Source: Achromobacter deleyi
Lineage (GTDB): Bacteria; Pseudomonadota; Gammaproteobacteria; Burkholderiales; Burkholderiaceae_B
Reading direction: 5' to 3'
DNA: 64,000 bases
Assembly: GCF_902859705.1 (NCBI RefSeq)
Contig: NZ_CADIJO010000005.1
Location: 1 to 64,000, forward strand
Shown: positions 44,680 to 53,329 of the stretch, piece after piece
How the letters are laid out: each line of letters opens with the position of its first letter
Position numbering within the stretch: the first letter of the stretch is position 1
Notes under the pieces: generated by a model
What the model saw: the letters and a program-made list of their open reading frames with translations, nothing else
Told to the model about the DNA's origin: nothing
Database searches by the model: none
Program-made: the position numbers and the translations under genes

Positions 44680-45897
44680 TCAGGCGGGTGCGCCGCCACT
44701 GCCGAAGGCCTCGGCGTGGATTCGGTCCGCCGCCACCCCCAGGGCCAGCAGCGTCTCACGCTGGGCCCGCATGAAGCCGGCCGGGCCGCACAGGTAGTAG
44801 TCGGCGTCCGGCACGATGGCCTGGTCGCGGATGGCGCGCAGGTCGACGCGGCCGGCATGGTCGTAGTCGCGCCCCGGCTGGTCGCCGCTGGCGACTTCTT
44901 CGTAGAACACCGCTTTGCGCACGTTGCCGCGCGCGGCGGCCACTGCGTTCACGTGGTCTTTCATGGCATGCACCGCGCCATTGCGACAGCCGTGCACGAA
45001 GCGGATCTGGCGCGGATCGTCGGTGGCCACCAGGTGGTTCAGCATCGACATCATAGGCGTCAGGCCCACCCCGCCGCTGACCAGCACCACCGGCGCGGCG
45101 TTGTCTGCGCGCAGGTGGAAATCCCCCTGCGGCGGGGCCACGTCCAGCACGCCGCCTTCCTGCAGGCGGTCATGCAGCGCGTTGGAAACGCGGCCGGCAG
45201 GCGTCTCTGCGCCCGCGGGTTCGCGCTTGACGGAAATGCGCAGGCGGTCCTGCCCCGGCGCGTCCGACAGGCTGTATTGGCGCGGCTGCATGAGGCCCAG
45301 TTCGGGAACGAAGATGCGCACCGACACATATTGGCCGGGACGGTAGTCGGGCACCGTGCCACCGTCGGCCGGCGCCAGGTAGAACGAGGTGATGTCCGCG
45401 CTTTCGGGCTGTTTGCCCACCACGCGGAAGGCGCGCCAGCCGGTCCAGCCGCCCGGCTTGGCCGCCGAATCCGCGTACAGGCGGGCCTCTTCGGCAATCA
45501 GCATGTCGGCCAGCTGGCCATAGGCGGCCGCCCAGGCGTCCACCAGTTCATCGGTGGCGGCCTCGCCCAGCACCTCGCGGATGGACGCCAGCAGGTGGCG
45601 GCCCACGATCGGGTAATGCTCGGGGCGGATACCCAGGCTGACGTGCTTGTGCACGATGCGCGTCACCACCGGCGCCAGCACCGACGGGTCGTCGATGTGC
45701 TCGGCATAGGCGGCCACCGCGCCGGCCAGCGCCTGCTGCTGTTCGCCGCCGGCCTGGTGCCCCTGGTTGAAGACGTGCTTGAGTTCGGGGTTGCCGTCGA
45801 ACATGCGGGCGTAGAAATGGCGGGTCAACGCCACCCCATGGGTCTTCAGGACGGGGGCCGTGGCCTTGACCAGGGCGCGGATCTGCGGGCTCAACAT
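44680..45897 (-). CDS. hmp: Flavohemoglobin, nitric oxide dioxygenase
   Basis: The 405-residue protein has an N-terminal globin with distal Y29 and proximal H85 (KHVSLGIRPEHYPIVG), followed by a ferredoxin-NADP reductase-like part: RQYSLSDAPG for FAD, VSGGVGLTPMMSMLN for NAD(P)H, and the C-terminal YLCGPAGFM. It converts nitric oxide and oxygen to nitrate in the cytosol. It forms an operon with nsrR, and the NsrR palindrome is centred 68 bases upstream of its start. Length and residues match E. coli Hmp. Confidence 0.95.
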   Translation of the reverse strand: MLSPQIRALVKATAPVLKTHGVALTRHFYARMFDGNPELKHVFNQGHQAGGEQQQALAGAVAAYAEHIDDPSVLAPVVTRIVHKHVSLGIRPEHYPIVGRHLLASIREVLGEAATDELVDAWAAAYGQLADMLIAEEARLYADSAAKPGGWTGWRAFRVVGKQPESADITSFYLAPADGGTVPDYRPGQYVSVRIFVPELGLMQPRQYSLSDAPGQDRLRISVKREPAGAETPAGRVSNALHDRLQEGGVLDVAPPQGDFHLRADNAAPVVLVSGGVGLTPMMSMLNHLVATDDPRQIRFVHGCRNGAVHAMKDHVNAVAAARGNVRKAVFYEEVASGDQPGRDYDHAGRVDLRAIRDQAIVPDADYYLCGPAGFMRAQRETLLALGVAADRIHAEAFGSGGAPA

Positions 45898-45953
45898 CGA
45901 CTGCTCCTTGCGCTGCGGATGGATCCGGCGGGGTTGCCGGACATCCGATTTTA

Positions 45954-45976
45954 AACATGCATTAATAATACATCTT
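45954..45976. promoter_or_regulatory. NsrR operator upstream of hmp-nsrR
   Basis: The 23 bases are an 11-1-11 inverted repeat: AACATGCATTA, A, TAATACATCTT. The two arms agree at 9 of 11 positions when one is inverted, and they match the known NsrR consensus half-sites (AAGATGCATTT / AAATACATCTT) closely. It lies in a rare AT-rich stretch where the hmp promoter must be, so bound NsrR would block transcription. Confidence 0.85.
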
Positions 45977-46008
45977 TAAATGCGCGAGGCAAAACTGCCT
46001 GATGCGGT

Positions 46009-46671
46009 TCAGCCGGCACCGCCCTCCCATTGGCCCAATGGCCGCAGCGGCGGCAGCTCGCAGCCGGCCGCCGCGCGCCAGTCGATACCCGGGTCCGGTG
46101 CGCCCGCGGCGATCTGCCAGGCGGCAGCCGCGACCCAATCGTCGCCCAGTTGCCAGACCGCCGCCCGCCAGCGCCCGGGCGGCGGGCGCAGCGCCGGTTG
46201 GCCCGCCGGCTGGGGCGCCAGGCCGACCGAGGCCATGTCCGCCGGAAAATCCAGCCCGGCGGCTTTGATGAAGGCTTCTTTCAGGGTCCAGAGCAGGTAG
46301 AAGCGCGTCTGCCGCAACGGCATGGCCGCGTCCTGCAGCCAGGCGCGTTCGGTGTCGCTGCACACCCAGCCGGCCAGGGCGTCGAGATCGCGTGGCCGCA
46401 GGCGTTCCAGGTCGGCGCCGACGGCCTGGCCGGCCGGCGCCTGCGCGCACAGGGCGTGGCCGCCACTATGGCTCAGCGACAGCGCGTGGGGCCCGGCGCT
46501 GGCGGCGCGCACGTCTTGCAGCAGCGCGCGGCTGACGCGCCAGTCAAGCCAGGCCTTGGCCGAGCGGATGGCTGGGGCGCGGCGAGCGTCGTCGGCGGAT
46601 AGCTGCTCAGGCCGGTATTGATGGGCGGCGCTTTGGCTGGCCCACCACAAGGCAAGTTCCCGATTACCCAC
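46009..46671 (-). CDS. Sfp-type 4'-phosphopantetheinyl transferase of the polyene cluster
   Basis: The protein of about 220 residues attaches the phosphopantetheine arm of CoA to carrier proteins. The family motifs are SLSHSGGHALC, VGADLERLRPRD (Mg-binding Asp and Glu) and WTLKEAFIKAAGLDFP. It is divergent from, and 114 bases away from, the polyene operon that encodes two carrier proteins, so it is the dedicated activator of those. Start is uncertain: a GTG at 46671 or a TTG at 46686, neither with a clear ribosome site. Confidence 0.85.
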   Translation of the reverse strand: MGNRELALWWASQSAAHQYRPEQLSADDARRAPAIRSAKAWLDWRVSRALLQDVRAASAGPHALSLSHSGGHALCAQAPAGQAVGADLERLRPRDLDALAGWVCSDTERAWLQDAAMPLRQTRFYLLWTLKEAFIKAAGLDFPADMASVGLAPQPAGQPALRPPPGRWRAAVWQLGDDWVAAAAWQIAAGAPDPGIDWRAAAGCELPPLRPLGQWEGGAG

Positions 46672-46716
46672 GCCGTTTAGTAACAAATTGATATTTCAAA
46701 ATGGCAAATACGTGCC

Positions 46717-46736
46717 GTTAACAAGATCTTAGTAAC
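46717..46736. promoter_or_regulatory. Palindrome in the polyene cluster promoter region
   Basis: A 20-base inverted repeat has outer arms GTTA / TAAC and the central palindrome AAGATCTT, with two unmatched positions on each side. It lies in the AT-rich 46672-46784 interval between the phosphopantetheinyl transferase and the first operon gene, where a regulator controlling both could bind. No regulator gene is part of the cluster. Confidence 0.45.
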
Positions 46737-46784
46737 GTCTAAAAACAATTCACCTATTTACGATCATAGTAATATCGCGCGCTT

Positions 46785-47537
46785 ATGCTGACCTTCTCAA
46801 TCGCGCAGTGGCAGGGTTGGACATCGGGTATTGAAGACGCGAGCAGCTGGAAGCATTGGGCTGAACATCCTTATTGTCCCGTTGGCGAAACCTGCCCGCC
46901 CCGCCTGGAATTCCTGCCTCCGATGCAGCGCCGTCGCCTGACCCCGATGGCGCGCTCGGTGTTCGAATGCGCCTGGCCGGTGGCTGATGGCCACGCCCCC
47001 ATGCCGCTGGTATTTGCCTCGCGCCATGGCGAGACCACTCGCAATTTCGGCCTGCTGCAATCCCTGGCTGCCGGCGAACCGCTGTCGCCCACCGCCTTCG
47101 GCCTGTCGGTGCACAACGCCATCGCCGGACAGTGGTCGATCATACGCCGCGAAACCACCGAATCCGTGGCCCTGTCGGTCGAAGACGACGGATTGGAACA
47201 CGCTTTCCTGGAAGCCGGGCTGCTGCTGGCCGACGGCCACGCCGACGTGCTGGTGGTGCTGGCCGAAGAACGCCCTCCCGCGCCGTATGCGCCCTGGATC
47301 GACGACGTGCCCTTCTCGTACGCGGCCGCCTTCCGCCTGCGCGCCGGTACCGATTGGCGGCTCGAAGCGGCCGCGCGCCCGGCCTTGTCCGCCAAGGCTG
47401 CCACCGATGCGTCCGGCGCCGGTGCGTCGCAGCCCTGGCCCAATACGCTGAACCTGCTGCGCCACCTGGCGTTGCACACCCCCACCTGGCGGCACGCAAA
47501 CCACGCCCGCCAATGGCTCTGGACCCGCTCGGCATGA
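46785..47537 (+). CDS. apeC: Chain-length factor-like beta-ketoacyl synthase (ApeC type)
   Basis: The 250-residue protein is the short ketosynthase-like subunit (ketoacyl-synt_2 type) found in aryl polyene clusters. It begins LTFSIAQWQGWTSGIEDASSWKHW and has LVFASRHGETTRNFGLLQSLA and LSPTAFGLSVHNAIAGQ, but no catalytic cysteine or the two histidines of a working ketosynthase. In characterised clusters such a subunit (ApeC) pairs with the active ketosynthase ApeO and sets chain length. It opens the operon, with an AT-rich promoter upstream, and overlaps the next gene by 4 bases. Confidence 0.85.
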   Translation: MLTFSIAQWQGWTSGIEDASSWKHWAEHPYCPVGETCPPRLEFLPPMQRRRLTPMARSVFECAWPVADGHAPMPLVFASRHGETTRNFGLLQSLAAGEPLSPTAFGLSVHNAIAGQWSIIRRETTESVALSVEDDGLEHAFLEAGLLLADGHADVLVVLAEERPPAPYAPWIDDVPFSYAAAFRLRAGTDWRLEAAARPALSAKAATDASGAGASQPWPNTLNLLRHLALHTPTWRHANHARQWLWTRSA

Positions 47538-48412
47538 CGCCCTCGCCTCTTTCCCCCGCTCCCGCCGTCGCACGCCAGGACTTCTGGCTCTGGCGCCTGA
47601 TCGCCACCGGCATGGCCTTCACGATGTTCGGCCTGGGCGGACTGCTGCTGCGCCTGGTGGTGTTCCCGCCGCAGCGCCTGATCCCCGGCAATGCCGCCGA
47701 CCGCCAGCGCCGCGCGCGCTGGGCCCTGAACGGCACGTTCCGCTTCTTCATCCGCTTCATGGTGCGGGTGGGCATCCTGACGGTCGAATTCAAGGGCGCC
47801 GAACGCCTGGGCAAGCCCGGCCAGATGATCCTGGCCAATCACCCGTCACTGCTCGACGTGGTGTTTCTGGTGGGCCATGTCAAGAACGCCAACTGCATCG
47901 TCAAGCACGGCCTGGCGACCAACCCGTTCACGCGCGGCCCCATCAGCAACGCCGGCTACATCACCAACGATGAAAGCTTCGACATGTTCGACCGCGCGGC
48001 CGACGTGCTGCGCAACGGCGAAACCCTGATCGTCTTCCCCGAAGGCACCCGCACGCCGCCCGACCGCCTGCCGCAGTTTCACCGCGGCGCCTGCGCCATC
48101 GCGTTGCGCGGCGCCCGCGTGGTGACGCCGGTGGTCATCCGCATGAATCCGCGCAGCCTGACCAAGGGCGAACCCTGGTATCGCATCCCGCCGTGCCGCA
48201 TGCGCTATGTCATTCAGGTTGGCGAAGACATTGATCCGGCAACATGGTCCAATGCGCACCCGCTGCCCATCGCCGGGCGCAAGATGAACGACTACCTGCA
48301 CGCCTATTTCGAAGCCGAACTGACGCGCGATGCGTCCAGCGGCATCGCGGGGCCTGACTCAACGCCGGCAGCCATCTTCCCGGCCGCCAAGACCGATAAC
48401 GAACACGCCTGA
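47534..48412 (+). CDS. Lysophospholipid acyltransferase-like protein of the polyene cluster
   Basis: The 292-residue protein has an N-terminal membrane helix and the acyltransferase HX4D motif NHPSLLD (H103, D108), followed by VFPEGTRTPP, as in PlsC-type 1-acyl-glycerophosphate acyltransferases. In aryl polyene clusters such enzymes help attach the polyene acid to a lipid anchor. Its ATG overlaps the stop of the preceding gene as ATGA, showing translational coupling; an ATG 21 bases earlier is less likely. Confidence 0.85.
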   Translation: MTPSPLSPAPAVARQDFWLWRLIATGMAFTMFGLGGLLLRLVVFPPQRLIPGNAADRQRRARWALNGTFRFFIRFMVRVGILTVEFKGAERLGKPGQMILANHPSLLDVVFLVGHVKNANCIVKHGLATNPFTRGPISNAGYITNDESFDMFDRAADVLRNGETLIVFPEGTRTPPDRLPQFHRGACAIALRGARVVTPVVIRMNPRSLTKGEPWYRIPPCRMRYVIQVGEDIDPATWSNAHPLPIAGRKMNDYLHAYFEAELTRDASSGIAGPDSTPAAIFPAAKTDNEHA

Positions 48413-48456
48413 TAACGAACAAGCGCGAACCGCGCCGCAAGTGGAGTGCAAGCTGG

Positions 48457-48717
48457 ATGAATCAACTGGAAACCGAGCTCAAGACGCTCGTCATTGAATC
48501 CCTGGGCCTGGAAGACATCACGCCCGACGACATCGACCGCGAGGCCCATCTGTTCGGCGACGGCCTGGGGCTGGATTCCGTCGATGCGCTGGAATTGGGC
48601 CTGGCGCTGCAAAAGCGCTACGGCATCACGATCGACCCCGAAACGCGCAACATGCGCGAGCACTTCGCCAGCATTGCCAACCTGGCCGAATTCGTCGCGG
48701 CCCAGCGCCGCAACTAA
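48457..48717 (+). CDS. apeE: Acyl carrier protein 1 of the polyene cluster
   Basis: The 86-residue acidic protein has the carrier motif GLDSVDALELGLAL, with S41 as the phosphopantetheine site, and four-helix bundle length. It carries the growing chain in type II polyketide-like synthesis. It precedes a second carrier protein by 16 bases; the divergent phosphopantetheinyl transferase would activate both. Which of the two corresponds to ApeE or ApeF is assigned by order only. Confidence 0.88.
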   Translation: MNQLETELKTLVIESLGLEDITPDDIDREAHLFGDGLGLDSVDALELGLALQKRYGITIDPETRNMREHFASIANLAEFVAAQRRN

Positions 48718-48733
48718 GGCATTGGAGTTGACT

Positions 48734-48991
48734 ATGCACACCCGCGACGAAATCTTCGACACGCTGCGCGATGCGCTCAGCGAACTGTTCGAGATCGAAC
48801 CCGAGCGCATCACGCCAGAGGCCAACCTGTACACCGACCTGGAAATCGACAGCATCGATGCCATCGACCTGATCGACCACGTGCGCCGCCAGACGGGCCG
48901 CAAGCTCGACGCCAACGACTTCCGCAGCGTGCGCACGGTCGAAGACGTGGTGCAGGCCATCTGCAAGAAGCAGCAGGACGCCGCCGCATGA
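48734..48991 (+). CDS. apeF: Acyl carrier protein 2 of the polyene cluster
   Basis: The 85-residue acidic protein has LEIDSIDAIDLIDHV, with S40 as attachment serine. It differs clearly from the first carrier protein, suggesting separate tasks such as starter loading and chain elongation. It overlaps the next gene by 4 bases (ATGA). The ATG at 48734 has TTGGAG upstream. Confidence 0.87.
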   Translation: MHTRDEIFDTLRDALSELFEIEPERITPEANLYTDLEIDSIDAIDLIDHVRRQTGRKLDANDFRSVRTVEDVVQAICKKQQDAAA

Positions 48992-49536
48992 TGCGAGGCG
49001 CGGCGCCCGCACTGGCCGTAGCCGGTCTGGCCTACCCCTTCGTCGTGCATGCGACGCTGGGGCGGGTCGACGCGGCCTGGCTGGCGCTGCCGCTGGCCCT
49101 GCTGTGGCTGGCGCGCGCCCTGACGCGCGGCGCCGACACGCCCGGCGGGCGCCTCTTGCCGCTGGCCGCCGTGGCGTTCTGCCTGGTGCTGGCGGTATCG
49201 AATTCGCAAGACTGGCTGCGCTGGTACCCGGTGATGATCAACGCCATGCTGCTGGCCGTGTTCGGCGCCAGCCTGCGCCAGGGCCGGCCGGTCATCGAAC
49301 GCCTGGCGCGGCTGCGCCACCCCGATCTGCCCGAGGCCGGCGTGCGCTACACGCGCAAGGTCACGCAGGTCTGGTGCGGGTTTTTCGCCCTCAACGGCGC
49401 CATCGCGGCCGCCCTGGCGGCCTGGGCCCCCTGGACCTGGTGGACGGCCTACAACGGCGCCATCAGCTATGCGCTGATGGGCCTGCTGCTGGGCGGCGAA
49501 TGGCTGTTGCGGCCCGCTGCGGCAAAGGCGGTTTGA
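48988..49536 (+). CDS. COG4648-type membrane protein of the polyene cluster
   Basis: The 182-residue protein has about five membrane segments and VRYTRKVTQVWCGFFALNGAIAA near the middle, the pattern of the COG4648 membrane proteins regularly found in aryl polyene clusters. Its biochemical role is not known; an inner-membrane position near the assembly enzymes is likely. It is translationally coupled to the carrier protein gene before it. Confidence 0.8.
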   Translation: MMRGAAPALAVAGLAYPFVVHATLGRVDAAWLALPLALLWLARALTRGADTPGGRLLPLAAVAFCLVLAVSNSQDWLRWYPVMINAMLLAVFGASLRQGRPVIERLARLRHPDLPEAGVRYTRKVTQVWCGFFALNGAIAAALAAWAPWTWWTAYNGAISYALMGLLLGGEWLLRPAAAKAV

Positions 49537-49539
49537 GCG

Positions 49540-51228
49540 GTGGCCTGGATTCCCCTGACGCATCTGCTGCTGCGCGCCGACAACGCGCCAGTCGCCGACG
49601 ACCCGCCCCTGCCGCGCGCCGCATTCGCCGCGCAATGCCTGACGGTGGCCGGTGCGCTGCAGGCCCGCGCCATCGGCCGCGCCGCGCTCTGGTTCGATGA
49701 CGCCGCCGAGCTGGCCACCGCCCTGTATGCCTGCTGGCGCGCCGGCATCACCGCCGTGCTGCCCGGCGATGCAAGGCCCGCCACCTGCGCCCTGCTCGAC
49801 GCCAGTGTCGATGCCTGGCTGACCGACACCGATCTGCCGCCCACCACCCGCCCGGCCTGGCGCCTGCACACGCTGCAAGACGCGCCGGCCCTGCCGCCCG
49901 CCGCGCTGGACCCGGCGCAGGCCTTGGTGCTGTGCACGTCCGGCTCCAGCGGCACGCCCAAGCACATCCTGAAAAGCTGGGGCCAGCTGGCGCGCGAAGT
50001 CGACGCCCTGCAGCGCCAATGGCCCGAAGCCATCGGCCCGGTGCTGGGCAGCGTGTCGGCGCAGCACATGTATGGCCTGCCATTTCGCGTGCTGTGGCCC
50101 CTGTGCGCCGGCCGACTGATCGACCGCCGCCAGCGCCACTACCCCGAAGACCTGCAACAGGCCAGCCTGAGCCACGCCGCGTTCACCTGGATCGCCAGCC
50201 CCGCGCTGCTGCGCCGGCTGGGTGACCGGCTGGACTGGGCCCAGTTGCGCGGCCGCCTGGGCCGCATCTATTCGTCGGGCGGCGCGTTGCCCGCCGACGT
50301 CTCCGACGCCATCGAGCAGCAGCTGGGCCTGCGTCCCACCGAAATCTACGGCAGCTCGGAAACCGGCGCCGTGGCCTGGCGCAGCGGCGCCGCCCCGTGG
50401 CAGCCTCTTCCCGGCGTGGCGATCAGCCTGGATGCCCAAGGCGCGCTGCGCGTGGCGTCGCCCTGGGTCGAGGCCGCCGACGAGCAGACCGCCGACGGCG
50501 CGGACCTCACCGCGGGCGGCTTCCATCTGCTGGGGCGACTGGACCGTATCGTCAAGATCGAAGAAAAACGCATCGCGCTGCCCATGATCGAACAGTCGCT
50601 GGCGCGCCACCCCTTCGTGGCCGAGGCCCGCGTCGGCCGGCCCACGGACGCGTTGCGCCTGACGGCCCTGGTGGCGCTGTCCGCAGCCGGCCTGCACGCG
50701 CTGCGCAACCAGGGCCGCCGCGCCGTGGTCGACGCGCTGCGCCTGCACCTGGCGGCAAACGTCGATTCGCTGGCCATTCCCCGCAGTTGGCGGCTGCTGC
50801 GCCAACTGCCCTGGAATGCCCAGGGCAAGATGCCGCAGGCGGATTTCGATGTCGCGGCGGGCGAGCGCCCGCTGCATCCCATGGCCGACAGCCAGCCCGC
50901 CGACAGCGCCGACGAACGCCGCTACCGCGTCGAGATTCCCTGCGACCTGGCCTACTTCAGCGGCCACTTCCCGACCGCGCCCGTGGTGCCCGGCGTGGCG
51001 CAGATCACCTGGGCCCTGTCGCTGACGCAGCGCGATCTGCAACCCGGGCTGCGTTTCGCCGGCATGGAAGCCCTGAAATTCCAGCGCTTGCTGCGCCCCG
51101 GCGACGTCGCCGAACTGGCCCTGCGCTGGGATGCCGGCAAGCAGAAGCTGTATTTCGCCTACACGCTGGACGGCGCCCCCTGCTCGTCAGGCCGCGTGCT
51201 GCACGGAAGCTGCCATGACGCCGCATAA
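49540..51228 (+). CDS. apeH: AMP-ligase fused to a hotdog dehydratase (ApeH-ApeI fusion)
   Basis: This 562-residue fusion starts at a GTG at 49540. Residues 1-440 form an acyl-AMP ligase with TSGSSGTPK at 133-141, GSSETGAVAWR near 271 and the catalytic lysine K430 in WNAQGKMPQ. Residues 455-562 are a FabZ/FabA-type hotdog with FSGHFPTAPVVPGV; H476 is the catalytic histidine, but threonine stands where FabZ has its acid. The ligase should activate the aryl starter acid and load a carrier protein; the second domain matches ApeI dehydratases. Confidence 0.85.
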   Translation: MAWIPLTHLLLRADNAPVADDPPLPRAAFAAQCLTVAGALQARAIGRAALWFDDAAELATALYACWRAGITAVLPGDARPATCALLDASVDAWLTDTDLPPTTRPAWRLHTLQDAPALPPAALDPAQALVLCTSGSSGTPKHILKSWGQLAREVDALQRQWPEAIGPVLGSVSAQHMYGLPFRVLWPLCAGRLIDRRQRHYPEDLQQASLSHAAFTWIASPALLRRLGDRLDWAQLRGRLGRIYSSGGALPADVSDAIEQQLGLRPTEIYGSSETGAVAWRSGAAPWQPLPGVAISLDAQGALRVASPWVEAADEQTADGADLTAGGFHLLGRLDRIVKIEEKRIALPMIEQSLARHPFVAEARVGRPTDALRLTALVALSAAGLHALRNQGRRAVVDALRLHLAANVDSLAIPRSWRLLRQLPWNAQGKMPQADFDVAAGERPLHPMADSQPADSADERRYRVEIPCDLAYFSGHFPTAPVVPGVAQITWALSLTQRDLQPGLRFAGMEALKFQRLLRPGDVAELALRWDAGKQKLYFAYTLDGAPCSSGRVLHGSCHDAA

Positions 51229-51967
51229 GCTCTGCGCGGTCATCCCCGTGTACAACCATGGCGCCACCGTGGCCGCCGTGCACGCGCAACTGGCGGCGCT
51301 GGGCCTGCCTTGCGTGCTGGTGGACGACGGCTCGGCGCCCGATTGCGCCGCGGAGCTGGACGCCCTGGCAACCCGGCCGGACACGCACCTGGTGCGCCGT
51401 CCAGAGAACGGCGGCAAGGGCGCCGCCGTGCAAGACGGCCTGCGCGCGGCGCGCCGCCTGGGCTACAGCCACGCACTGCAGGTCGACGCCGACGGCCAGC
51501 ATGCCCTGACGGACACCGCCGCCTTCGTGCAGGCCTCGCGCAACCAGCCGCAAGCCGTCATCTGCGGCGCCCCGGTGTATGGCGACGATGTGCCGCGCAG
51601 CCGCCTGTACGGCCGCTGGCTGACCCGCGTGTGGGTCTGGATCAATACCCTGTCGCTCGATATTCCCGACGCCATGTGCGGTTTCCGCGTCTATCCGCTG
51701 GATGCCGTGCTGCCGGTCATCGACCGCGCGCAGGTCGGCCGGCGCATGGACTTCGACATCGCCATTCTGGTGCGGCTGCATTGGCGCGGCGTGCCCATGG
51801 CCTGGCTGCCCACGCGCGTGGTCTACCCCGAAGGCGGGGTGTCGCATTTCAAGGCGCTGCGCGACAACGTCCTGATCAGCCGCATGCACGCCCGCCTGTT
51901 CTTCGGCATGCTGGCGCGCTCGCCCGCGCTGCTGCTGCGCCGGTTGACCAAAGGCGTACGCGCATGA
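51215..51967 (+). CDS. Family-2 glycosyltransferase of the polyene cluster
   Basis: The 250-residue protein has a GT-A fold: AVIPVYNHGATVAAVHAQL at the N-terminus, VLVDDGSAPD, and ALQVDADGQHA with the DxD-like D91 and D93. A hydrophobic C-terminal segment suggests membrane association. It would add a sugar to the polyene or its lipid anchor from a nucleotide- or prenol-linked donor. It overlaps the ligase-dehydratase gene by 14 bases and the next gene by 4. Confidence 0.85.
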   Translation: MTPHKLCAVIPVYNHGATVAAVHAQLAALGLPCVLVDDGSAPDCAAELDALATRPDTHLVRRPENGGKGAAVQDGLRAARRLGYSHALQVDADGQHALTDTAAFVQASRNQPQAVICGAPVYGDDVPRSRLYGRWLTRVWVWINTLSLDIPDAMCGFRVYPLDAVLPVIDRAQVGRRMDFDIAILVRLHWRGVPMAWLPTRVVYPEGGVSHFKALRDNVLISRMHARLFFGMLARSPALLLRRLTKGVRA

Positions 51968-52887
51968 CCGCCGCCGATCCCCACTGGGCCGACCAGTCCG
52001 AACGCGGCAGCCCCCTGCTGATGCGCCTGACAGCCTGGGCCGCGCGCAACATCGGCCGCCGAGCCGTGGCGCCCGTGGTGTGGCTCGTGGTGCTGTATTT
52101 CTATGCGTTCGGCCCGCGCGCGCGCCGCGCCATCACCGCCTACCAGCGCCGGCTGACCGCGGCCGGCGGCCTGGCCGCGCCGCTGCCCCGGTCCTTGCCC
52201 GTCTACCGCCAGTACCTGGCATTTGCCCAGGCGCTGCTGGACAAGCTGGACGTCTGGCAGGGCAAGATCACGCTGGCCGACCTGGACATCATCGACCCCG
52301 ACGCCCTGCATGCGCAGATGGGCGTGGGGCGCGGCCAGATCCTGGTGGGTTCGCACCTGGGCAATCTTGAGGTGTGCCGCGCACTGGCCGAAAAATCCGG
52401 CCTGCTCAAACTGAACGTGCTGGTGCACACCAAGCACGCCGTGCATTTCGGCCGGCTGCTCGACGAAGCCGGCGGCGGCCTGCGCATGATCCAGGTCAGC
52501 GAACTGGATGCGGGCGTCATGCTCGACCTGGCCCAGCGTCTGGATCGCGGCGAATGGCTGGCCATTGCCGGCGACCGCGTGCCCTTGGCCGGCGACCGCA
52601 CGACCCAGGTCGACCTGCTGGGCAGCGCCGCGCGGCTGCCGCAGGGCCCCTGGCTGCTGGCCGGCCTGCTGCGCTGCCCGGTCAACCTGTTGTTCTGCAC
52701 CCGGCACGGCGCGCGCTACCGCGTGGCCATGGAACGCTTGAGCGACGGCATCGAATGGACGCGCACCACGCGCCAGCCGCAGATCGCGTACTGGACGCAG
52801 CGTTACGCCGACCGCCTGGGCGCACACTGCCGCCAGGCGCCGCTGCAATGGTTCAACTTCTACCCTTTCTGGAAAGACGATGCGTAA
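51964..52887 (+). CDS. LpxL-type acyltransferase of the polyene cluster
   Basis: The 307-residue protein has a hydrophobic N-terminal helix (AVAPVVWLVVLYFYAFG) and the HX4E motif SHLGNLEV (H131, E136) of lipid A secondary acyltransferases, plus AGDRVPLAGDRTT. It likely transfers an acyl group from a carrier protein to the lipid-linked polyene precursor at the inner membrane. It overlaps the genes on both sides (4 and 8 bases). Confidence 0.85.
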   Translation: MTAADPHWADQSERGSPLLMRLTAWAARNIGRRAVAPVVWLVVLYFYAFGPRARRAITAYQRRLTAAGGLAAPLPRSLPVYRQYLAFAQALLDKLDVWQGKITLADLDIIDPDALHAQMGVGRGQILVGSHLGNLEVCRALAEKSGLLKLNVLVHTKHAVHFGRLLDEAGGGLRMIQVSELDAGVMLDLAQRLDRGEWLAIAGDRVPLAGDRTTQVDLLGSAARLPQGPWLLAGLLRCPVNLLFCTRHGARYRVAMERLSDGIEWTRTTRQPQIAYWTQRYADRLGAHCRQAPLQWFNFYPFWKDDA

Positions 52888-53329
52888 ACGCGGCGCCCTG
52901 GGCGCGCAAGTCGAGATCCGGGTGCCTTTCTACGACGTCGATTCGATCAACGTCGTCTGGCACGGCCATTACGTCAAATACCTGGAAGAAGCCCGCTGCG
53001 AACTGCTCGACAGCCTGGGCTACGGCTATGACGCCATGCGCGCCAGCGGCTACGTGTGGCCGGTCATCGACCTGCAGCTGCGCTACGCCCACGCCGCGCA
53101 GTTCGGCCAGCGCCTGGTGGTGCGCGCCGAGCTGGTCGAATGGGAAAACCGCTTGAAGATCAACTACCTCATCTGCGAGGCCACGACCGGCCAGCGCCTG
53201 ACCCGGGCCAGCTCCGTGCAGGTGGCCGTCTGCATGCAGACCCGCGAGATGCAGCTGGCCTCGCCTGCCGCCCTGGTGGATGCGGTGCGGCGCAAACTTG
53301 AAAGCGATGCCTCGGAGCACGCCGCATGA
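52880..53329 (+). CDS. 4-hydroxybenzoyl-CoA thioesterase-like hotdog protein
   Basis: The 149-residue protein has YDVDSINVVWHGHYVKYLEEAR near the N-terminus, the 4HBT hotdog signature with the active-site Asp and His. Such thioesterases in polyene clusters may release the chain or edit stalled acyl groups on the carrier proteins. It overlaps the preceding gene by 8 bases and the following one by 4. Confidence 0.85.
   Translation: MRKRGALGAQVEIRVPFYDVDSINVVWHGHYVKYLEEARCELLDSLGYGYDAMRASGYVWPVIDLQLRYAHAAQFGQRLVVRAELVEWENRLKINYLICEATTGQRLTRASSVQVAVCMQTREMQLASPAALVDAVRRKLESDASEHAA

Noticed and set aside
48304-51042. A 912-codon minus-strand open frame
   Set aside because: It runs antisense through the carrier proteins, the membrane protein and the ligase, all of which have clear motifs.
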